From assembly GCA_951213105.1 (NCBI GenBank), contig OX578145.1, positions 116,329,239-116,393,238 on the forward strand: DNA of 64,000 nucleotides. Direction: 5' to 3'. The number at the start of each line of letters is the position of its first letter. The first letter of the stretch is position 1. The notes under the pieces are model-generated. The model was given only the letters and a program-made list of their open reading frames with translations, did not search any database and was not told the origin of the DNA. The position numbers were made by a program, and so were the translations under genes. Shown in pieces: positions 11,400 to 64,000 of this stretch. The stretch is from Amaurobius ferox. Taxonomy: Eukaryota > Arthropoda > Arachnida > Araneae > Amaurobiidae.

Positions 11400-12490
11400 C
11401 TCCTATAGGTTAGTCAAAAGATATTTCTTTTGCCACCCCTCTCCACCTCCAAATTTGATGCTATTCAATTTTACTAGATTATATGGTAAAAATTTTAACC
11501 AGTGCCATTTTTGGTACTGAGTTATTCTCATTTCGAAATGGAGGCTGGTAGACCTGCAAATCACCACAGGTTCATTTAAATAATGCTGTTTAATGATTAA
11601 ATAAAACAACTAACCAGCTACCACTCCCCCCCCCCCCCCCCCCCCCCCCCCCTTCATTCTATTTTAGTCAGAAAACTGCTCTAAAATTTAGTAACTGAGT
11701 ATTTCTTCCTCTCCACGTCTCATCTTTCATATGTATATATATATATTATATATGAAGTATACAACCATACTTATCGATTTTTCAAAAAATCTATGATAGA
11801 GTGGCCACTAAACTACAACTGCCTACTAGCCACTTGTTAAGCAATCACAACTGCCCCCTTGAAATTTCAAAATTTGTTTGTATACATTGTTTTGTTTGTT
11901 ACTCTTTCTGTACAGAGATTATTCTCATTTCAGGGGAGCTGGAAAAACGGTTGCCCCCACCCCATCTGGGAATTTTAAAATTTTATTTATACCCGATTGT
12001 ACCATATAATTTTTGTACTAACTTCTGGTACAAAATTATTCTCATATCACACCTTGTAATTTCAAAATTCATTTGTACCAGATTATACTGTATATTATTT
12101 TGTTTGTACCACTTTGGATACAGAAATATTCTCATTTTAAAGGGGGAAGGGTTGAAGAAACTAAAGCCCCTTCACCTTGAAATTTCAATATTATGCCAAT
12201 GCCATTATTTTGTACCAGTTCAGGTCAGAGTTATTCTTATTTCAGATGGAAGTTAGAGAAATGGCAATTTTCCACCTCAGAATTTCAAAATCTTGTTTCT
12301 ATTCATTTGTACCAGATTGTTTCATAAAAATTTTCATTTGTACCACTTCTGGTATAGAGTAATTTCCATTTCAAAGTAGGGGTAGGCTTGAGAAACAGCA
12401 GCCCCACCTCAAAATTTCACTGATGCTATTAATTTGCACAGCTTACGTACATGATTATTCCCACATTAAAAAGTGGGGGGGGGGGGGGGA
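11400..12490. repeat. Degenerate minisatellite, about 110-140 bp units
   Basis: Units share TTGTACCA.(A/T)TT, TTCTGGTA.AGA.TTATTCTCATTTCA, a G-rich AGGGG segment, GAGAAA, CAGCCCC(A/C)ACCTC and AAATTTCA. At least six diverged units can be followed. Long homopolymers of C (11627-11652) and G (12475-12489) sit at its two ends. Confidence 0.7.
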
Positions 12491-15400
12491 ATATTTTATA
12501 AGCTGTCCCTTCATCTCCGGATTTCCAAATTCAACAGCTGAAGATCTATTTTGCATTTCAGTCATCTATTGAAAACTGTTAATTTCAAAAGAATTATTCA
12601 GTTGTCAGTGTCAGTCCTTAAGTTATTCAGGGTGCTTAAAAATCCTTAATTTTGAAATTTCAAAAGGAGCTTATATAGACCGTACTCTTCCAATACACCT
12701 TTGAAATGCTATTGATGTTCATTGAAAATAAGAAACTTTTAATTTTTGCATATCTGGTCAGGAGGTACTTGCATACCGAATTCCATAGTTCTCGCAATTT
12801 TGCATCAGGGTGTAAGTGGAAGTTTCACAATTCAGTTCATGTTCTTGGCAAAAAAGAGTTTTTAGAAACAAATTTTTCCAGTTAGTCTTCACCAGAGATT
12901 CCCAACCAGGATTCTGTGAGCCCTTGTCTGGAAAAAGAATTTACATTTTTAAAGTTTTCATGTGATAATTATACTAGGACAAAATATATGCACGTTTGCT
13001 ATTTTTTTAGTGACAGTAATTAATGAATCGAAATATACAAATACTTTTATAATATTTTATTCAAAAGAATAAGGTAATTATTATTTATTAACTTTATTGC
13101 TTTACATGTCTTTTTTTGTAATTTACTCCTATCGATCCTAATATGTATCAGCCAGATAAGGATTCCCCAGGATTTCAAGGGTTGAACAAATTTAGCATTG
13201 TATTGGTAAATTTTGAGGGAAAATTAACTTCATTTACGAAGTAGATAAATTGATATATAAATTCGCTGCTAAATTTATTCATTTGTAATGTCAAAACTTA
13301 AAAGTAAATAATCCAAATAGCTTAAAAAAAATCTAAAAACAGATATGAGCTGATAGTTGATACCTGAGAGATAGATGTAAGACTATTAACTGAATACAAC
13401 ATCTTGAAAATATTAAAAGTTCAATAAGTTAAGAAAAAGTCAATTTAGATTTTTTTCATAAAGATTATTGTAATAGTGTTAAATGGCAATTCCAACAAAG
13501 GTACCAAAAATCAATTTTCATTCTACAAAGCCATTGCCATTTTTATATATCACTATACATATGTGTGGAATGCCCAGACCACACGACCAACCCAAAGGTT
13601 TAACTATACATATGTGTGAAATTGGTTCAATTATTGAATTTATTTAAACATTTCTTAACAGTATTGTATTTCACCAAAAAGCACCAAATTTCAATTTATA
13701 AAAGTAAGAGAAATAACATTACTGCATGGATCTTTCTTACACATCATTGGGCAGTTACGAAGTAAATTCATGTTAGTATGCTAAAAGGCATAATTTACCT
13801 GTGCCAGGTTCTTGACTTAGACAGACATGATATGCATATTGTATTCCCTGCATGTGGTTTAGTCCATTTTGAGAAATGAAAACTATGGTATCAAAATCAA
13901 CCGAAAAAATTCCAAGAAATTTTATTCTCAAACACATGCTCTCCCCCACCTGCCCTGAATCAGTCAGTTTGTTTTTAGCATTTTTGCAAGTACCTCAGTG
14001 TCTACCTTGATATCTGCCTCATCTGGAGGGAACACGTAAATTATATAATAAAAAAATAGTTTCATGAACCACATTTTCCAATGAAAGGGATCTTCAAAAC
14101 ACAATTCTTCTGTACAAATCCATAATATAACCAATCCTTCTGTATGCTTGTCCTGTATGAGTTTTTGCATGCAAAACTAATATAGGGACAAGAAAGATCA
14201 ATTATGTATAAAGCTTTCATTATGAAACACTTTCCAACTGAAATGCAATTCCTTGAAGGTATCGCATCTCTAAAATGCGATGCATTCAGCGGTGATATTT
14301 TTTTAATTATCACAGAACTACAATAATTTTACATGAAAACTTAAAACTTCATCTATAAAAATGAACTTTATGCAAATGACACCATCGAAATATAAATCGT
14401 TTGATTCTCTGTGTAAAAGCAGTAAATATTTCATTCATACACTTTTATTCCAGACTGCAGAGTTAAATAATTTTGCATGAAAAAAATTCAGCAATTCTTA
14501 TACAACTCATCTTACAATCACTTGCTTACATTCTGCAGCCATTAAAATTAGGCTTCGTTGCCGAAATAATCAAAACTTGATGATCTAAACTAAAAAATAT
14601 TGTAATTGCATTGGTGCAGAATATATAGATGCATAGAAAATACCCAAAAATAAAGTGCTTTTAGAACGGATGCAACACTAAATATAAATTGAAAAGAACT
14701 TTAAAAATCTCGATTTTTTACTCTGGGAAAAAAAGATGGATGCCATATTTTATTTTGATGTAATCTCTTCGTATTATATGGGTGCAATTATTAATTTTTA
14801 TTTAAAAAACTACCAAACATATTTTGCTGAAATTTTTGTTATATATTTTTTGGGATAATTTGAATATTTCCTAAAATTTCAAAGCAATTTGTGAATTTTA
14901 ACTTCGTTTAAAAAATTAGACCCCATTGGGTTGTGTATTTCATTTTTTCAACCTGGATTCAATCCAAAACTAATTGGGTGATATTATTCATTTACATTCC
15001 CATATATCCAACAGACCGTCTCAACAGCATACTAAAATTTCATTTCGATAAAGTCATTTTTAAGGCAGTTATCATGCGAACAGACAGACAGTGACCAAAG
15101 TCATAAACACTTTTTAACTATGTCGTAAAGTGTTAAAAATCCAAGTTGAATAAAACTGCATTTTACAAATTATTTGGAAAGCCCCACATTTTCTTATGAC
15201 ATGGTCATCTGGAAATATAATTCAACATCAAATCAATTAAATCTGTCATTTAAAAATATGCCAAAAAAATTTTCAAAAATGTCCCAGTGTTTCAAAATGA
15301 GGCATTTTTTGCTATTCTTGATTATGATCTATGGAGGCAAAGAAAGCTACCATGTGCCATTCTCTATGATCCCTTTTAATTTTTACATTTGAAATCTCTT

Positions 15401-17049
15401 TCTTCAAATCCTCACACTAAAACTTCAGTTTTTAAGCAATTTGTCACATTTTGTTTTCAGTTCCAATTTTTGTACTCAAAACTTAAGCAATTTCAACTAT
15501 AACTATAGATTCTAGAGGATGATACCACCCTTTCTCGGGAGATGGAAGCACTAAAATTTTTATATTCACCTCTCTCGCTTCAAAGTTCTCTTTATAGTGC
15601 ATCTTTCCATATTGATTTCTGTTTTTACATTAATTTTTGTCCATGTCAATATTTAACTTTTAATTATTCAGTTAACAAAAATGTCATGTTTTTGAATATT
15701 TGACATATTTTGTAAATTAGAGCATCCTACTAGGAGCTCTAAACAATTGCAAACTGACTAGCTGGTTTATTCTACTTCGTGCTTACTTGCAAACTTAAAA
15801 CTCATAAATATTGTACCTGTTCTATTGGAAATTATGATTATTTTATTCACACTTATGCTTCAATAACATCAGTTGTAATCTTCACCAAAAAAGAAATCAT
15901 GTTAACACGTGAATTTCTATATACACTAAAAGTTTCCATTTTTTGGTATATATAGTAAAAATATATTTTTTTTACTAGTGCTATTAGTGTATTTATATAT
16001 GGTAAAATATTTTCACTACTGGTGCATTTGCTCTGTGGAAATTTATTCTAGATTTTGAGTGGTTTTATTTACTTTCATTTATCAGCTGTAATGTGCATGT
16101 TTTTACAGAATGCACAAATCTGTGTTATGGGCACATAAATATGATTGATTGATTGAATATACTTTATAGAGCAAAACTTTGTTATCAAGATATATATTTA
16201 TTAATATTTAGGAAAATTAGGCATTTTCTCTTGATCAGCTACTTAAACATTCAATTTAATTAAAAATCAAAATATAAAAATTACTACTTTTTTGTACTAA
16301 TATTAGTGATGGATTTAAATGTTATTAAATATTCAAAGCTTAAAAATTACTAAAATTCATGTATCAATTCCTTTACATTTTTTAGTATAAAAAATTTAGA
16401 TTGAAATTTTCTATATGCGTGTATTAAAGCATTTTATTATCTAAATATTTCACACTTATTTTATTTTTACAGGCATTTTGGCTTCCTACAGTTGATGAAA
16501 CAATATGAATTCACTCATACTTTCTTCGAATAGCATATGTCTCACGATGAATATTTCCTCATACACTTTTAAAATTCATTTTTCAACTGTATTAAAATCC
16601 ATTCTAACATTAGCTTGTAATATTTCCATTTCTTCATTGACCTCATACTTGTTACATTGATTTTAATTTTGTAAATTGCCTTTAAGCCATTTTTTATTGC
16701 CATTTTTTTTTTCGCCTTTGTAGATAATTGTTAAACAAAGTGATGTCTGTTATATGTGAAAATTTTGGCAATACATTGTTGTGTTTTTCTCACTCTTATA
16801 AGTCTTTATGTTACACTATTACTTTTTACAAATAAATTTTATTATAAAACTATTCAATATTTAGTATTCATTCTTCATTTTATATTGGCACACTAATGCA
16901 GTGAAACTTAAATTTACTGTTTTTGTAATACAGTAAGGTGTGGTTATAATGAGCAGCCTGGTACTTGCTCACTAAATTCATTTTCTTGTACAGTAAAACT
17001 ATTTAGCATATCAAGTAAAGTCATGGATTAGGTAAGTAACACAATATAT
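12491..17049. other. Non-coding AT-rich DNA
   Basis: No credible gene. Two stretches near 13,555 and 13,605 share ACTATACATATGTGTG. Open frames at 13,964-14,313 and 15,174-15,392 have no recognisable domain and biased AT composition, so I regard them as chance. Confidence 0.5.
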
Positions 17050-17567
17050 TAGTGTTATCATATATTTTTACTTAGGTATGTAGGAAACAACTATGATGTT
17101 ACGTGATGAGAGAACTTTCAAAGGCCTGCCCCCTTTAGTGGGATATGGAGGGCTGTCTTGCTTCCTTCTAGAGATAAAAGCATTTTTGTGCCCACAAAAG
17201 ATGGAAAATAATAATTTAAAATGATACAATTGTATTAATATGCTTGTAAACGTTGAGTCATAGGAAAACGTCTTATTATATATGTGCAAGCATGCAAGAC
17301 GAACATTTTTTATTTTATATAAAGTCAATTTTATTCTGCTGCTATTGTCTAAATCATCGATTTTGGGGGGAACAAAAATGCTTTGTACTAATTTTACAAT
17401 AGTCTACAATTTTGTGGTTAACTTTTTCCTATTTTTAGCAGGAAACGAGATGGCAGCCCCCTCCCTTCTGTACCCCGATAAAGGAGGTCAAATCTCAACA
17501 GTTGTCTCATCATGTGGAGCCACTGTGGTTTCCTATACACCTACATAAAAATATATGATAACCCTAA
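17050..17567. mobile_element. Fold-back MITE, about 520 bp
   Basis: The left arm starts TAGTGTTATCATATATTTTTA and the right arm, reversed, TAGGGTTATCATATATTTTTA. Homology continues through GTAGGAAAC, ATGATGAGA and GGGGGCTG-like segments for roughly 170 bp on each side. The ends are TA. No protein is encoded. Confidence 0.75.
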
Positions 17568-18029
17568 TAACTTTCGAGTTATCTGCCCGATTCATAGCGT
17601 TCCTTGGCATCCTGTATAAAATTTGATTGATATAGTCATACCCATAACAGACCTGCCAAGCGTCTCAGATGTTTTGTATTTAGTATGAATTTTAGCTCTC
17701 AATACGAATCTTAAATAAGAATTTCTAAGATTTCAGTTAAATTTCCCTATTTTTCTCTTTATTTATGAAGTTTTCCCTCTTTTATTACCCCCTCTTAAAA
17801 AATCTCTGATCTGTGCTTTGTGGCGGTCAATTTCGAAGAAAGATAAGGGGAACTGTTAAATACAATGCACAAATTTCTAAACGGTGATGTCACACATGTG
17901 CAAGACCTCTGTAGGCAGTCAAAGCTGTCTGGAGATGTTAGTTTTCTTATTGGTTTATTGTAGCTAAAACAGGGGTTACAAATACTTAATTCAGCATTAG
18001 AATCAACACTAAAATTCCCATATGGGTGC

Positions 18030-18740
18030 CACACTTTGAGAAGGGAGCTAGAATTCGCAATTTTTTGAGAGAATTGCTGAACATCGTGATTTTTTAGAAA
18101 GAGTGTAAAACTTGCAATTTAAAACTTGCAATATAAATTTGCAATTTTTAGCAAAAAAGTGCTAAAATTTACGATTAAAATAGTTTTTCTAATTTTTAGT
18201 GCTTTTAAAAAAAACTATCAGGACTTTTAAATAAAATTGTAAAATTTAGCACTTTTAAATAAAATTCATGGCAAGATTTACATTTCTTTTTTCTTTTTAG
18301 AGGGCAGGATCACTAAACTTGCATTTTTTTAAAAAGGGTGCTAAAACTCGTAGCATAAAGGTATAAATTCGTGATTTTTATTAAAAAAAAAAAAGGCACA
18401 AACATTCACGATTAAAATAGTTCTTCCAGATTTTACTGCTCAGGGAATTTAGTTTTTTTAGTCATAAATTTTAGTGCTTTTCAATAAAATAACATATATT
18501 AGCTCTATTTTTAAAAATTGCATTTAAATATCTTTTCTCAAAATAGTGCTTTTTCTCAAACGTCAAGAATATTAACGCTCTTTCTGAAAAATTGTGACAT
18601 TGAATATGGAATCACACTTTTCAAGAAAGGATGCTAAACTTTGCTTTTTTTTTTTAATATCACTAAATTTTGATATTTGTGAAAGGACTTTAAAACTCAA
18701 GTTTTCCCTGAAATTCTGACTTTTTAATTGAATTGCCCCT
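18030..18740. repeat. Irregular T-rich repeat with GCTAAAACTTGCA motif
   Basis: Repeated variants of GTGCTAAAATTTGCAATTTTT, TTTTAAATAAAATT and AGTGCTTTT follow each other irregularly. Units are too diverged to fix a period. Confidence 0.5.
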
Positions 18741-18974
18741 GAAAATCCAGGATTTTCAATTTTATTGTTTCATTTTGAAATCCTATGTTATGATTTTTTT
18801 CTTTGCATTATTCTAAAGTATTTAATTACCTCTCTGGTGAAAACTGTCATAAAATCCATTGCGAATGTCCAAAAATGTTATGAATTTTGAAATAAGACCT
18901 ATTTTGTTTAATTGTGATATTTTCTATATATTCTACATATTTTCTACATATACTACTAAAATATTTTCTACATA

Positions 18975-19440
18975 TGCAATTTGTTTGCATCGACTAAAAT
19001 TTTGATAATTATTGTGTGAAAAAAACGCAAATTTTTAAGCGTATTATTAATGAAATGAAGGCCTATTTTGTAACAGTATTGCAAAAAACTGTATTTATAT
19101 GTGATCCTCGGTATATTTTATTTGTGAAAATATTTTTCCCTTTTGCAGCAATCTATTTACATTTACTAAAATTTTGATAATTATTGTGTGTTATATACAC
19201 AAATTATATTTTTCAAACGTATTATTTATTAATTGAAGGGCTATTTTGTAATAGTATTGCATAAAACTGCATTTGTATTGGATCATTGGCATATTTCATT
19301 TAATTGTGAAAATATTTTCCACTTATGCAATCTGTTTGCATTAACTAAAATTCTGATAATTATTGTGTGTTGTATAAAAAAAAAGCTATTTTTCAAATGT
19401 ATTATTAATGAAATGAAAGGCAAATTTTTCATTGTCTGTG
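18975..19440. repeat. Tandem repeat, about 175-bp units, 2.6 copies
   Basis: ACTAAAATTTTGATAATTAT begins units at 18993, 19165 and (with one change) 19344. Each unit continues with TTTCAAACGTATTATTAATGAAATGAAGG-like sequence and TTTTGTAA.AGTATTGCA.AAAACTG. Lies just beyond the end of Sfmbt. Confidence 0.85.
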
Positions 19441-19594
19441 TACGTGTTATGTGCAAACTACATGTCTTTCCATACTAAATAGAGAATACTATACAACTTT
19501 GCAATTGAAAATTTTCACCTATCGCAATCTTGCTTTGTTTTTGAGATAGGAATTCTAACTTCTTCAATCCACTACTAGAGGCACTGTAAACTTT

Positions 19595-19956
19595 TTTAAT
19601 CAACGTGCATAGTTGCTTTCCTATTAGTAGACCTTGCTTTTGCAGAACTAGAGCACTTTAAACGAAAGATTAAGAGATACAGAAGGATTTATGATGGAAC
19701 TCTATAAATAGATATTTTAAAAAATATACTAAGACTCAAATAAAAAAATAAATATAGTACTAAGATACTTAATGCCTGTCTTTATACAATAACAATATAA
19801 AATTTTAGCATTTTAAACAACACTACACACAACTTGCACTAAGTAGGCACTTTACCCATAAATGCACATAGTTACAAACATTTTTACAAGAATGCATTTA
19901 CATATTTACAACCATGCAAAACATGCATAATACTGATGGTAAATTACTAAATTCTT
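19595..19956 (-). other. Probable 3' UTR of Sfmbt
   Basis: Sequence immediately downstream of the TGA. No AATAAA is present on the minus strand in the first 360 bases; the nearest variant is ATTAAA at 19595-19600. A canonical AATAAA occurs only further on, near 19224, inside a tandem repeat. The true cleavage site is unknown. Confidence 0.35.
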
Positions 19957-63824
<43,868 letters not shown>

Positions 63825-63959
63825 CTGGAATTGATCAGAAAATAATATATAACTTTTAATAACATAGATATTAAAATTCATGAGATAATGATAATGAAAA
63901 AATAAACAAATTAATTCAAAAAATGTTAACAAAAAACAATTTAAAAAAATGAAATAGTA

Positions 63960-64000
63960 TTGAATGCAGTGCTGTAGTCATAAAAAAAACCATGGGCGCC
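63960..64000. repeat. Possible MITE end at the window edge
   Basis: GCAGTGCTGTAGTCATAAAAAAAACCATGGGCGCC resembles a terminal repeat of the CAGTG.(C/T)GTAG.(C/T) type, but is cut off by the window end. Confidence 0.25.

Noticed and set aside
11801..12256. 151-codon open frame on the plus strand
   Set aside because: It runs through a degenerate minisatellite, and the repeating peptide (ILIS..LE) merely mirrors the DNA repeat.

Overview
This is eukaryotic nuclear DNA: about 70% A+T, mostly intronic and intergenic, full of decayed transposable elements, and carrying one spliced protein-coding gene. The gene content and repeat content (Penelope-like elements, Tc1, pogo/Tigger, tRNA- and 5S-like SINEs) fit an invertebrate animal. 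I lean to an arthropod, possibly a chelicerate such as a spider, but that is inference. Most of the long open reading frames here are chance frames or transposase remnants.

The one host gene lies on the minus strand, from 63,824 down to its stop codon at 19,957. Its product matches Sfmbt (Scm-related protein with four MBT domains), a Polycomb-group chromatin reader. I placed 14 coding exons by splice sites and phase. Every junction is phase-compatible, and together they give an uninterrupted 766-residue C-terminal part: second, third and fourth MBT repeats, a SLED domain, a basic linker with three AT-hook-like motifs, and a C-terminal SAM domain. The start codon, N-terminus and first MBT repeat must lie beyond the right edge.

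The introns range from 82 bp to 8.8 kb. The large ones hold most of the mobile DNA: a Penelope-like element with an exact 13-bp target duplication (57,977-60,000), a mariner remnant (about 56.0-57.0 kb), a deleted Tigger (57,161-57,866), a complete Tc1-type element with long TIRs (39,836-41,525), a probable Tigger-like element with a further insertion (41,634-44,289), a pogo/Tigger element with clean TIRs (31,242-33,460) inside a satellite-like repeat, and tRNA-derived SINEs.

The left 19.9 kb, downstream of the gene, shows no host gene. It contains a Penelope RT relic (about 330-830), a hAT-like TIR element (2,577-3,794), two tandem 5S-rRNA-like SINE units (4,020-4,830), a CpG-rich TIR element between TA microsatellites (5,165-6,580), a Tc1 element (6,635-8,216), a paired MITE family (8.4-9.5 and 20.4-21.2 kb), another SINE (10.4-10.7 kb), minisatellites (11.4-12.5 and 18.9-19.4 kb) and a fold-back element (17,050-17,567). 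I see no novel multi-gene system. The best leads are the structure and AT-hook exon of the Sfmbt gene, the 5S-like SINE dimer, and the Penelope element with inverted terminal copies carrying a hammerhead-like motif.
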